From positions 28,963 to 92,962 of IMG/VR virus record IMGVR_UViG_3300006735_000018: DNA of 64,000 nt; one strand, 5' to 3'. The notes under the pieces are model-generated. The model was given only the letters and a program-made list of their open reading frames with translations. It had not been told where the DNA came from and searched no databases. Made by a program: the position numbers and the translations under genes. This DNA is from a virus. Within the stretch, counting starts at the first letter, position 1; each line of letters begins with the position of its first letter. This document shows positions 37,801-45,861 of the stretch, one piece after another.

Positions 37801-38935
37801 TTGATGCTGTATAACCATTTAAGTTAACTACGTGAGTTGAACTACCTGGTTTAATTAAGTTAGGTAGTATAGCGTATACTGTTGTACTAGCTTTATCGTC
37901 TGATGAACCTGATACTCCAGTACTAACAGCTCCCTCAACATAAGTTGTAGCTGTAGAAGCTGAACTAACAAACATTGTAAACGCACCTCCTGAGTAACAA
38001 CTATTTGTACAAGAATCTACGTCATATTTGTAATCAAATAATGAGTTATACCAACCATCATTAGTATCTGCTGAAAAATCAGCACTTTTAATAGCTTCTG
38101 GTGCTGAAGCTCCAACACCTGTTGGTCCAGCTGTTAAGTTATTTGCTATACCTAATCTATTATATGAATCAACCGGTAAACCAGTTGTTCCTGTAATTCT
38201 TGCGTATTGTTGACTTGTTGTTGAAGAAGCTATAAAACCGTATTGGTAAAATTCTGTAGCTCCAGTTATATCAAATGAACTCTGGTCATTATCTAATGTA
38301 GCGTTAACAAAGTGAGCTATTTCATCTACTAGAGTACCAACAGCACTACCTTGACCATTATACCAAGTTTCACCTGTTATTTGTTCTGCTGTTCTAAATG
38401 GTCCATTAACACCAGCAATTGGTGAAACTGTTAAACCACTTAACGCATCTGCGAAAGCAGTACCGTTTGAGTAAGTTGTGTATATATTGGATGTGTTTAG
38501 TGTTCCACCTGTAAGTGGGACATATATCCTATCTTCCCAAGCAGATACGGTTTGTCCTGTAGAACCACTTGCTACATATAACTCATCTAATTCACCTATT
38601 GTTAATAACTGCCATGATGGTCCAGCGTCATAACCAGATAACCCTAACACTCTTGTCACAAACAATTGGTTAGATTGTGATAGGTAAGACCTAGCAATAA
38701 ATGATGTCTCATATTTAGGAATCTGTGATTCTGTGAACTTTTCTGGGTCCGTATCACCGAACCTTGTTCTAAATTTATCAAAAGAATCTATGAATATAGG
38801 TTCAAATGCTGGACCTTTTTTTGTTTCACCAGCAACCCCTAGGGTTGTTACTCCAACACTTTGTGCTACAAACGTTAAATCCTTCTCTGCGGTGTATACA
38901 CCTGGAGATACGAATACTTTTTGATTTTCAGCCAT
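34826..38935 (-). CDS. Tail sheath protein, gp18-like, with very large insertion
   Basis: 1369 residues, about twice T4 gp18 (659). The core is clear at both ends: N-terminal VFVSPGVYTAEKDLTFVAQS and VTTLGVAGETKKGPAFEPIF; C-terminal NPIATFSDVGPIIFGNKTLQ, INVRRLLLQTRKLISAVAVR, and TPTGASFEDI. Residues about 100-620 are a Ser/Thr/Gly/Ala/Tyr-rich beta-type region interrupting the core; the conserved body resumes near YLSRVLGRKVFD. Sheath contraction drives the tube through the host envelope. The insert probably forms an exposed decoration on the sheath surface. The nearest TATTTAT is 35 nt upstream. Confidence 0.88.
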   Translation of the reverse strand: MAENQKVFVSPGVYTAEKDLTFVAQSVGVTTLGVAGETKKGPAFEPIFIDSFDKFRTRFGDTDPEKFTESQIPKYETSFIARSYLSQSNQLFVTRVLGLSGYDAGPSWQLLTIGELDELYVASGSTGQTVSAWEDRIYVPLTGGTLNTSNIYTTYSNGTAFADALSGLTVSPIAGVNGPFRTAEQITGETWYNGQGSAVGTLVDEIAHFVNATLDNDQSSFDITGATEFYQYGFIASSTTSQQYARITGTTGLPVDSYNRLGIANNLTAGPTGVGASAPEAIKSADFSADTNDGWYNSLFDYKYDVDSCTNSCYSGGAFTMFVSSASTATTYVEGAVSTGVSGSSDDKASTTVYAILPNLIKPGSSTHVVNLNGYTASTSASSWSEWSFYGAATNGGNNIPGQISSGNYFSYSSGTESWGNAEGALNGGPLALSAYQPTVYPFVGSNGTGSTLSAAVTTFTAAQYSGAVSDYKLQTCAGTSIGGSSPAYTAVQVTLSGFANTGLLGDASTNGLANSLTYSPGLKAGSVVANGLTGTTNATDSWFFTGNSVSAFTTFYTGSCSAVTYLGLTLSGAYANYSCVSANTDYHNMTIATLRSRGESTLTSGGPVYKISASTGDGYKQGDVDFDCTGTYNDVLRDPFANFGISAKTDEGVISKFTASLDNTKKNYLSRVLGRKVFDREANEIPIFVEEIYPNLLKYLYRRQKIRGINCCTCYRPAARFNNTLRTSLGWYMNEWQTPRTPYVVSELRGNEVSRLFRFISISDGSAANREHKISITNISFERVEFDVVVRDFYDTDANPIVFEKYTRCSLDPTAPNFIARKIGTSDGEYELRSTYTMLELTDPVIEGDLKDALPAGFEGYKFRESCTSTVNPYPKWKTKYFTPGEVVFDPYYDSAGNLSNASVSAGDNLRKNYLGFSDGDGAAIDFDFFEYKGFKTPASVCTDTTGSDWPVLTQGFHMDSGATVVIAGSGSYLTETASTLSGKSMFMVGEADFKSEPTSTTNPYYKIQSRKFTLAPYGGFDGWDEYRKTRTNEDAYRLGMTGYKYGACADSTYTDASGLGSFKKISSTESNTDYDAYKQAIHKFENPEAVDINVFATPGIDYVNNLALVNDTIDMVENERADSLYITTTPDYNLFVSTTSDASNKIDPTEAVNNVEDSFIDSNYTATYYPWVLVRDNNTNKQLYIPPTAEVTRNLALTDNIAFPWFASAGYTRGIVNAIKARTKLTLDDRDTLYVGRINPIATFSDVGPIIFGNKTLQVKESALDRINVRRLLLQTRKLISAVAVRLLFEQNDDVVRQQFLDLVNPILDSIRRDRGLTDFRVVLSDDPEEIDRNEMNGKIYIKPTRALEFIFIEFLITPTGASFEDI

Positions 38936-39065
38936 TTTTAAACGATTTTATTTATTTTATATTTTATTAGATAAATATTGATTTCAATTCCAAAAGTTTA
39001 CTAATTAAACAATATAATTATATAGAGTAGGAATATTTTCTACCTTTTCTCTACCTTTAGCTAAT

Positions 39066-39212
39066 ATGAAGATAAAAAACCTTAAAATAAGACCAGAGTA
39101 TCACAAACTACTAAAAGACTATTGTAAATCTAATGGTTTGGTTATGTCTAGATTTTTAGAAAAGCTTATAAAAGAAAAATGTATTAAGAAAAAAGACATT
39201 TATGGTGAGTAG
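39066..39212 (+). CDS. Small ribbon-helix-helix DNA-binding protein
   Basis: 48 residues. KIKNLKIRPEYHKLLKDYC then LVMSRFLEKLIKEK matches the ribbon-helix-helix (Arc/CopG) layout: one strand with alternating residues, helix A, a turn, helix B. It stands alone on the plus strand among leftward tail genes and ends 2 nt from the convergent stop of the next gene. Such proteins are transcriptional regulators. The leader contains TACCTTTA at 39052-39059, but no matching -33 box was found. Confidence 0.6.
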   Translation: MKIKNLKIRPEYHKLLKDYCKSNGLVMSRFLEKLIKEKCIKKKDIYGE

Positions 39213-39214
39213 TT

Positions 39215-40327
39215 TTATGGGTAAATAAGTTCTTCTAAGACTATTTGGGAATTTGCTAAAGGACCTACTTCTTTAACTATAGTAACTTCAAGAACATCAC
39301 CTATATCTACTTCTATTTTACCTTGTGTTGTAGTTCCATTTATTTTATATACAACTGAAAGAACATTATCTGACCTAACTAATGTTACTGTGGCCTTATA
39401 AGCATATGTGACTGATTGGACTGTTCCAGTTGGAACATCCTCAAACCCAAAATCTAGTTTTCTTCTAAATTTATTTTTATTATATATATTAATTTGGTTT
39501 TGGTCTACTATGGAAGGACTTCCATTACCTGTTTTTTTATGAGAAGTGTTTGTATCAAAAAACAATAAAGACCTATTAATTGCTGGTTTAACTTCAAACT
39601 CATCTTCATCAATTAAAAAACCCTGTAGTTGGAACGAATAATTTTGTTGGTAATATCTTCTATCTTCAGTGTCTATTACACTTTCGTCACTTATACTTTC
39701 TGAGACTATTGGTATGTAGTGTCCTTTAACAAATGTATAAGCCTGTCTAGAACTGAATTTTTGCATTACAATTTTATTAAATTGATTTAGTTCTCTCATC
39801 CTATTACAAATTATCTTAACATCGTAGGTTATATCTACAGGTATTGGTTGTGGTATACTATATATGTCTACTCCTTTTCTATTTCCATCCCAAGTAGGTA
39901 CTTTCGCAAAATGAAATTGTTTTCTATCAGGAATTGTATATTGTAGGGATGGGTTAGTCCCGTAAACTACTTGTGGTTGTCTAACCACAACAATAAAAGG
40001 TAACGAAACATTTTTATCTTCAGTACTAAAACTCCAAGACTGGGAAAATTCACCCCACCTTTGTAATGTTAATATTCTATCTATTACAGGTATCTTTTTA
40101 CCTGAAGTACTAGTATCTAAATCATTTTTAACAAAATCTAACATGCCCCTATCCATATCAGCGTGTAATACTGATTTTGGTAAGTAGGTCCCATCCTCGG
40201 TTATAAGTTCACTTAATTCTCTTCTTCTATTAGGTGTTGTTAAACCATTATAACCAGAATCATATTGTGGTTGTGGTGGTCTAGGACTAATATTAATATT
40301 TGTTTTAAGTTTTTTAGGTAATGCCAT
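39215..40327 (-). CDS. Tail completion/neck structural protein (tentative gp15 role)
   Basis: 370 residues. It contains IPQPIPVDITYDVKIICNRM, FNKIVMQKFSSRQAYTFVKG, and DTEDRRYYQQNYSFQLQGFL, then DEDEFEVKPAINRSLLFF, a text I associate with tail-end proteins of T4-like phages of marine bacteria. The last 75 residues (VQSVTYAYKATVTLVRSDNV) look like a separate beta domain. It lies directly upstream of the sheath, the position of T4 gp13-gp15. Family assignment is from memory and uncertain. Confidence 0.45.
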   Translation of the reverse strand: MALPKKLKTNINISPRPPQPQYDSGYNGLTTPNRRRELSELITEDGTYLPKSVLHADMDRGMLDFVKNDLDTSTSGKKIPVIDRILTLQRWGEFSQSWSFSTEDKNVSLPFIVVVRQPQVVYGTNPSLQYTIPDRKQFHFAKVPTWDGNRKGVDIYSIPQPIPVDITYDVKIICNRMRELNQFNKIVMQKFSSRQAYTFVKGHYIPIVSESISDESVIDTEDRRYYQQNYSFQLQGFLIDEDEFEVKPAINRSLLFFDTNTSHKKTGNGSPSIVDQNQINIYNKNKFRRKLDFGFEDVPTGTVQSVTYAYKATVTLVRSDNVLSVVYKINGTTTQGKIEVDIGDVLEVTIVKEVGPLANSQIVLEELIYP

Positions 40328-40845
40328 TATATTCCTTTAAATTCATTAGGGCTCACATATGAGCAAGTTATTGTTCTATAGAAAGGTTTATAACCCCCTA
40401 TTGTGTGTGCTAAATCAGATGTGACCCTACCATCATTAGTTACAGTATAGTATCTCATTCTATCTTCTGTTTCCGCATAACCAACATAATCACCATAGGA
40501 AATATCAATATCTAATTCTTCTAAATGTTTCATATAAACACTTAATGTCATATTTCCAGGTTCCATTTGATTTACTAATCCTGAAGCGTAGGAAGAGTTT
40601 TTTGGTTCTGATATACTTACATAAGCATTAAACTCTACAGGTGCTTTATATCTAATCTCTTCAGGTCCAGCTTCACCATAAACATCATCATTGTCTGATT
40701 TCTCTCTATCAACTCTAAATAAAACTAAAGTAAAGTTCATATCACCATGTAGCCATTCCATACCCATTTCTTGTTCAAGACTAAAATCTTCCGACGCAAA
40801 AAATCTGGATATCCTTGTAATTGGTATTTTTTTCTGTTCTGCCAT
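40327..40845 (-). CDS. Neck/tail-completion structural protein, unknown family
   Basis: 172 residues of mixed alpha/beta composition (MEWLHGDMNFTLVLFRVDR, MKHLEELDIDISYGDYVGYA) with no catalytic motif. Its stop overlaps the next start by one base. It opens the leftward tail operon, with TATTTAT 6 nt before the ATG, and is divergent from the SNF2 helicase. Head-tail connector function is inferred from position. Confidence 0.45.
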   Translation of the reverse strand: MAEQKKIPITRISRFFASEDFSLEQEMGMEWLHGDMNFTLVLFRVDREKSDNDDVYGEAGPEEIRYKAPVEFNAYVSISEPKNSSYASGLVNQMEPGNMTLSVYMKHLEELDIDISYGDYVGYAETEDRMRYYTVTNDGRVTSDLAHTIGGYKPFYRTITCSYVSPNEFKGI

Positions 40846-40851
40846 ATAATA

Positions 40852-40858
40852 ATAAATA
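40852..40858 (-). promoter_or_regulatory. TATTTAT element, 5-6 nt class
   Basis: Lies 6 nt before the first gene of the leftward tail operon, back to back with the SNF2 promoter. Confidence 0.5.
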
Positions 40859-40863
40859 GTTTG

Positions 40864-40894
40864 TTGTCTATGTTATGCTTTTATATTATATTTG
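40864..40894 (+). promoter_or_regulatory. Bacteroidota-type promoter for the SNF2 helicase
   Basis: TTG (40864-40866), 20 nt, then TATATTTG (40887-40894), an exact TAnnTTTG -7 box. The ATG is 9 nt further, so the message would be nearly leaderless. Confidence 0.55.
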
Positions 40895-40903
40895 TAATAT
40901 TAT

Positions 40904-42643
40904 ATGGAACTAAATTTACCGGAAATAGAAGCAAAAAAACTACTTTCAGAATATTCTGGAGCTAATAACTATATACTACAATTAAAATATTCATATGAGA
41001 TATACAAATCTAAAACACTAACAAGGTCTCAAGCTGAATATATCATTAATAATTACGATAAGACACCTAAAGTAGCAAGGAAGTGGGTGGAAATAGATGA
41101 TTATTTTTCAGAAAGTTTAATGACTGATAATTTTTTAAGTGAAAAACCTAAATCTATTTGGGTTGAAAAAATATTATCGGAAAAGCCCAAGGCTTTTCAT
41201 ATATGGGGTAAAATATTAGAAAAACAAAAACTCTATAGTTTTTGGGTACCTAAAAATCAAATTATACCAAACACAGAAAGAAAGGTTACTGTAGATTTTT
41301 CACCATATTCACATAGAATGCCTTACGAACATCAAAAAACAGCTGTAGAAAAATTATTAGGTAATGATAAATTTATACTAGCTGATGATATGGGTGTGGG
41401 TAAAACTACAAGTGCTACTATAGCTGCTATTGAAAGTGGGGCAAAAAAAGTTTTAATAATATGTCCAGCTACCCTTAAATTAAACTGGAAAAGAGAGATT
41501 GAAAATTATTCTGATGATAAGATTTCTATAATCCAAGGTAAGAATTGGGAGTGTGGTAAGTTTGTTATTATTAATTATGATATTCTTAAAAACTTTCACA
41601 GTTTAGATAAAAAAGATGACATTACAACTATTTTAGATGAAAATTTTGATTTGGTTGTTATCGACGAAGCTCATTATATTTCTAATACAAAAGCACAAAG
41701 GACTAAATTGGCTAATGATATTGTGAAAAAGATAGGTAGGGTTTGGTTATTAACTGGTACCCCAATGACGTCACGTCCTATGAATTATTATAATCTTCTA
41801 AAACTAGTTGATTCTAGAGTAGCCAAGAACTGGGTTAGTTACGTTAAAAGATATTGTGAAGGATTTCAAATAAATAGAGGAGGTAGAAAAATCTGGTTAA
41901 CTCATGGTGCCTCAAATCTTGATGAATTGAGGGATAGGACTAAACAAAAGGTGTTAAGACGTTTAAAAGAAGAAATACTGGATTTACCTGATAAAATTAT
42001 AACACCTATATTTTTAGAACTTAATTCAAAAGAATATAAAAAGGAGGTTGGTGAGTATTTAGATTGGGCAAATGAAAATAAAAACGAAAGTCTTAGTATA
42101 CAATTAAATAAGTTAATGAAGGTTAGGCAAATAATAGCTAAAGAAAAACTAAATAATACTTTTGAATTAATTGACCAGTGTTTAGAACAAGATAAGAAAG
42201 TTATTGTTTTTACAAATTTTACAGAACCTCTAATGGAAATTTGGTCAAAATACAAAAAAATGGCTGTTCCGTTATACGGTAAAATGAGTCAAGAACAAAG
42301 ACAGGAAAGTGTAGATTCTTTTCAAAATGACCCAAAAACAAAAATATTTGTTTCAAACATAAAAGCTGGTGGTGTCGGTATTACCCTAACTGCTGGTGAA
42401 GTTGTTATTTTTAATGATTTGTCTTTTGTACCTTCAGATATGGCACAAGCAGAAGATAGGGCTTTTAGAATTGGTCAAAAGAAAAATGTATCTTGCTTAT
42501 ATCCAATATTTGAGAATACTTTAGAAAAGATAATATATAACATAGTACAAAAGAAAAAGCGTATCATCGATACCGTTATGGGTGACCACATAGAAGAAGA
42601 CGATTTGATGTTAAGTATTTTAGAAGAAATGCAATTACTCTAG
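40904..42643 (+). CDS. SNF2-family DNA helicase/translocase
   Basis: 579 residues. Superfamily 2 motifs in order: Q-like YEHQKTAVEKLL, motif I FILADDMGVGKTTSA, Ia IICPATLKLNWKREIE, II LVVIDEAHYI, III WLLTGTPMTSRP, then IV VIVFTNFTEPL, V NIKAGGVGITLTAG and VI QAEDRAFRIGQ. This is the compact SMARCAL1-like arrangement: a translocase able to remodel or re-anneal forked DNA. A UvsW-like role in replication restart is plausible. The N-terminal 140 residues are unassigned. It has its own host-type promoter and no operon partner of the same kind. Confidence 0.88.
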   Translation: MELNLPEIEAKKLLSEYSGANNYILQLKYSYEIYKSKTLTRSQAEYIINNYDKTPKVARKWVEIDDYFSESLMTDNFLSEKPKSIWVEKILSEKPKAFHIWGKILEKQKLYSFWVPKNQIIPNTERKVTVDFSPYSHRMPYEHQKTAVEKLLGNDKFILADDMGVGKTTSATIAAIESGAKKVLIICPATLKLNWKREIENYSDDKISIIQGKNWECGKFVIINYDILKNFHSLDKKDDITTILDENFDLVVIDEAHYISNTKAQRTKLANDIVKKIGRVWLLTGTPMTSRPMNYYNLLKLVDSRVAKNWVSYVKRYCEGFQINRGGRKIWLTHGASNLDELRDRTKQKVLRRLKEEILDLPDKIITPIFLELNSKEYKKEVGEYLDWANENKNESLSIQLNKLMKVRQIIAKEKLNNTFELIDQCLEQDKKVIVFTNFTEPLMEIWSKYKKMAVPLYGKMSQEQRQESVDSFQNDPKTKIFVSNIKAGGVGITLTAGEVVIFNDLSFVPSDMAQAEDRAFRIGQKKNVSCLYPIFENTLEKIIYNIVQKKKRIIDTVMGDHIEEDDLMLSILEEMQLL

Positions 42644-42644
42644 G

Positions 42645-42651
42645 TATTTAT
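42645..42651 (+). promoter_or_regulatory. TATTTAT element, 15-19 nt class
   Basis: Lies 16 nt before the lysin-phosphatase start, in the 24-nt gap after the SNF2 gene. Confidence 0.5.
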
Positions 42652-42667
42652 TAAAAAATATGCCTTA

Positions 42668-44311
42668 ATGAGTCTTATCCGAGAAGAAATAAATAGAGTT
42701 AGAGAAATAATGGGTTTACCTGTAATTAAAGAACAGGTAGAAATACCAGCTGACACTTCTCGTAATATGAAAAATAATGTCTATAAAGATTTCTGGAATA
42801 AATATGATACTATGACTTATTGTAATTTTTTAGAGTACTGGAAAAATAAATACAATGAAGAGTACAGTGAAAACAATGGTGGTAGTTATGAACAATCTGT
42901 TAAAGACGCTTTTGAAAAACATAAAACTTCAAAATTACCACTAAGACTCCTTAATACTTTTGCTTGGATAGAAAATCGTGGTCGTGAAAAAGGCGATAAC
43001 GGTCAAGGTTGTTGGGGATTATTTCAATATTGTAGACCTTATTGGTCGGATTATGGTATAACTAGTCAAGAGGATGCTGAAAATGCAGATATCGCTACAA
43101 GACAATTTGTAAAACACGCTACAAGTTTAGGTAATAGTTTTTCTAGTAGTATTGGGGTGGATGTTTTTACTCCAGAAAATCAGTGGTTATTATATCTTGT
43201 ATGGCAACAAGGTTCTGGTGGTATTAGAAGAATTTATAATAATTGTGAAGATACAGAAACATTTAAAGGTGATAAAATATTTGTAAAACCAGAACTGAAA
43301 ACCATAGGACCTAAAACAGTAGGAGATATTGAAATGGGCAAAGATACATTACAAAGAGGTGATAGTGGTGATTTAGTTAAATATGTACAACTTATGTTAG
43401 TTAACGACTATAGTATCGATTTAGGTGAAAGTGGTCCTATGAATGATGGTATAGATGGTAAGTTTTTAGATATTATGGAAGATGGTGTAAAAGAATTCCA
43501 AGAAAGATTTAATTTAGTGGTAGATGGTGTTGTAGGTAGGTGTACATTAGAAACTATAGTTAAGGGTAGAACCCCTAGATGTTGTAGAAAAAATGCTTGT
43601 AAAAAAGATAATTGTAAAGATTCTGTTTGGTGTAGTAAAATTAAAAAGGATAAAGAAAAAATAACTAAAAATAAGAAGAAGGACGACAAAGAGGTAAATG
43701 TGAATAATGTAACACCTGGTAATAAACTACCTGGTAACTTTGCTGAAATACCTGGTGGACAAGGAAACTTTAGATGTGAACAACCTACCCTTAAAGAGTT
43801 GGCCAAAGTATTTGAGGATTACCCCGATATAGAAAGGGTTGTTAGGATGAATAACGAAGAGGGGACCGGTGTTGAAAAACATGATGAAAAAGCATATGTA
43901 GAATCTACAGGTAGAGAATATATATGGTTTAATGCTCATGACCCTTATCGTGGTGGAAGAAACTATGAAACTGGTTACACCGGAGCTGTAGAAAAGGGAT
44001 TAAACGAACTTAATAAAGGTAACACTTTAATTCATTGTACACATGGTGCTGATAGAACTGGTTTTGTTGTAGCTGCCTACATTAAAGAAAGACTGGGTTG
44101 GTCTAATGAAAAGTTATGGGACTATACCACTCAATTTAATGGTTGGGATGGTGGTTATGATGGTTGTTGTGCTAATGCAAAATATAGGAGTAAATTAATT
44201 TGTAACGCTACTAATTTTGTTTACTACCTATCTTCCTTTTATCCTATAAAAGAGTGGTGTGAAGCTAAAGAAGCCAGAATGGATTGTAAAGTTTGTAAAA
44301 AATATAAATAA
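42668..44311 (+). CDS. Muralytic enzyme fused to a protein-tyrosine-phosphatase-like domain
   Basis: 547 residues in four parts. (1) Residues 1-22: helix ending PVIKE|Q, the shared propeptide-like site. (2) About 85-195: lysozyme/transglycosylase fold, NTFAWIENRG with candidate catalytic E102 and CWGLFQY at 115-121. (3) About 228-298: peptidoglycan-binding domain, LQRGDSGDLVKYVQLML then GVKEFQERFNLVVDGVVG. (4) About 370-530: phosphatase, with LIHCTHGADRTGF holding C457 and R463 of a C-x5-R loop, and AHDPY upstream that could supply the general acid. A Cys/Lys-rich linker (300-345) joins 3 and 4. The muralytic part suits entry or lysis; the phosphatase substrate is unknown. TATTTAT lies 16 nt upstream. 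Confidence 0.8.
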   Translation: MSLIREEINRVREIMGLPVIKEQVEIPADTSRNMKNNVYKDFWNKYDTMTYCNFLEYWKNKYNEEYSENNGGSYEQSVKDAFEKHKTSKLPLRLLNTFAWIENRGREKGDNGQGCWGLFQYCRPYWSDYGITSQEDAENADIATRQFVKHATSLGNSFSSSIGVDVFTPENQWLLYLVWQQGSGGIRRIYNNCEDTETFKGDKIFVKPELKTIGPKTVGDIEMGKDTLQRGDSGDLVKYVQLMLVNDYSIDLGESGPMNDGIDGKFLDIMEDGVKEFQERFNLVVDGVVGRCTLETIVKGRTPRCCRKNACKKDNCKDSVWCSKIKKDKEKITKNKKKDDKEVNVNNVTPGNKLPGNFAEIPGGQGNFRCEQPTLKELAKVFEDYPDIERVVRMNNEEGTGVEKHDEKAYVESTGREYIWFNAHDPYRGGRNYETGYTGAVEKGLNELNKGNTLIHCTHGADRTGFVVAAYIKERLGWSNEKLWDYTTQFNGWDGGYDGCCANAKYRSKLICNATNFVYYLSSFYPIKEWCEAKEARMDCKVCKKYK

Positions 44312-44781
44312 TGAATGACTTTGAAAGACTTATAGACGATTTGGACCCCGTAAAAGGTGGTCCCCTAACAACACTGACTAACCCAGAGAGACACGACGTG
44401 GCGAGGTTTATAGAGCAGCTTAGGTTGTGGGGTAAATATAATATGGTAATGACAGATTTAAGTCCGTTTCTAACTGATGCTAAATCTGTTATAGAAGGAG
44501 AACTCGCTCAAGAGATACTATTATATGCAAAAGAAACAGAAGAATTTCCGGTTAATATGTCAGAATTTATGGAAAATCAACCAGAATCATTACGATATAT
44601 TTGGGAAAACTCTCAAAAAATGAGAGATTTAATGACTAGAGCTACATTAAGATTTATGGAGTCACAAAATTTAGGTATGGACGATAAAAATATTAATGAT
44701 GTTTTTAAAATGTTATCTAGAAAAATTTATCAAAGTATTTTAAGAGGACCCTTTTTAAGTAGAATCCAATCAAAAAGCTAA
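44311..44781 (+). CDS. Helical hypothetical protein
   Basis: 156 residues, nearly all helical and acidic (VIEGELAQEILLYAKETEEF, MRDLMTRATLRFMESQ), with no motif recognised. The ATG overlaps the lysin-phosphatase stop by one base, so it is coupled to it. Its 3' end overlaps the convergent minus-strand gene by 12 nt. The 5' 150 nt are less A/T-rich than the surroundings. A partner of the upstream enzyme is possible. Confidence 0.55.
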   Translation: MNDFERLIDDLDPVKGGPLTTLTNPERHDVARFIEQLRLWGKYNMVMTDLSPFLTDAKSVIEGELAQEILLYAKETEEFPVNMSEFMENQPESLRYIWENSQKMRDLMTRATLRFMESQNLGMDDKNINDVFKMLSRKIYQSILRGPFLSRIQSKS

Positions 44782-45834
44782 AGATGGGAATGTGTTTCTA
44801 GAAATTTCTGGAAAATTATCAACCACATTAGTTTTTAACCAAGGACCCCAATTATCATAAATGTTTTCACTCCAACTCCAAAAATTCTTATAACTAATAG
44901 GTCCACTAATAGGTTTTGCTTGTTCTGGTTTAAAAGGTGTATTATTTTTCATAGACTCATATAAATTATTACTAGAACTATAAAGTAACATCATTAGTGG
45001 TAAATTTAACCCGTCCATTTCCATTTTACTCATTAATGTGCCAGTTTCTAATGAAAGTGGTACTAAATAAGACATGGTTTGTGGTTTTATCTTAAACTGA
45101 TTTAATTTTTGTTTTACGTTTTGTGGTTGTAAATCTAATTGTTTTACTAACTTATCTTCTATAATTTTTATAAGTTTATTAGATTGTATTTTTTTTATAT
45201 CACCTATTTTATCGTCACTATCAAACTTAGTTTTCATATTAATTTCTGGTACTGAATCCCCTTCTGTACTTTGTGAACTTTGTGTAGTTTGTGTAGTTTG
45301 TGTGTCTTGTGTTGTTTGTGGTTGTGATGTTTGTCTAGGTTCCGAAGTTGTATCTATAGGTTCTACCGTTGTTACTGTTGGTCTTGTTATTGGCCTTCTT
45401 CTAACTTCACCACTACATGGTGAATTACTTATACAGTCTCTTTGTGTGTTATAATAAGGAAATCCATAAAACAATGTTCTTTGTATACCAGCATCATCTC
45501 TAATTTGTTGACATCTTGGGAAATTTACGGGGTCTTTACATATCCATTTACCCATAAGTTCTCTTCTTTCTTGTTCTCTTTCCCTATCTTCTAAGTCTTC
45601 TCGTTCCCTTTCTTGTCTTTCTCTATCGTCTATTCTTTCTTCTTCTCTTTCCCTATCCTCCCTTTCTCTATCTTCTCTTTCACGTTCCCTATCCTCAATT
45701 TCTCTATCTTCTGGTTCTCTACTAGGGGTTTCCCTGTCTACTTCAACGTCACGTCTAAGGTCCATATCTTCAACGTCCTCTTTATCCCTAACCTGTTCTA
45801 ATATAACTTTATGTATGATATTCAATAATTTCAT
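44770..45834 (-). CDS. Propeptide-tagged protein with long Arg/Glu/Asp charged repeat
   Basis: 354 residues. Begins MKLLNIIHKVILEQVRD, almost the same N-terminus as the WYL protein. Residues about 20-90 are a run of E/D/R residues built on DRERE, likely one long charged helix. About 92-135 has four cysteines (WICKDPVNFPRCQQIRDD and others), and about 140-200 is a Thr/Gln/Ser linker with TQTTQ repeats. The C-terminal 150 residues form a helical domain without known relatives. TATTTAT lies 5 nt upstream. Packaged cargo is inferred. Confidence 0.6.
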   Translation of the reverse strand: MKLLNIIHKVILEQVRDKEDVEDMDLRRDVEVDRETPSREPEDREIEDREREREDREREDREREEERIDDRERQEREREDLEDREREQERRELMGKWICKDPVNFPRCQQIRDDAGIQRTLFYGFPYYNTQRDCISNSPCSGEVRRRPITRPTVTTVEPIDTTSEPRQTSQPQTTQDTQTTQTTQSSQSTEGDSVPEINMKTKFDSDDKIGDIKKIQSNKLIKIIEDKLVKQLDLQPQNVKQKLNQFKIKPQTMSYLVPLSLETGTLMSKMEMDGLNLPLMMLLYSSSNNLYESMKNNTPFKPEQAKPISGPISYKNFWSWSENIYDNWGPWLKTNVVDNFPEISRNTFPSLAF

Positions 45835-45839
45835 ATAAT

Positions 45840-45846
45840 ATAAATA
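45840..45846 (-). promoter_or_regulatory. TATTTAT element, 5-6 nt class
   Basis: Lies 5 nt before the charged-repeat protein start and just past the terminator of the outer-membrane protein gene. Confidence 0.5.
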
Positions 45847-45861
45847 CCTAGATTAATTGTA

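Noticed and set aside
43408-43939. Two minus-strand frames (132 and 70 codons) opposite the lysin-phosphatase linker and PTP start
   Set aside because: Antisense to a well-supported multidomain gene, with no independent start context.
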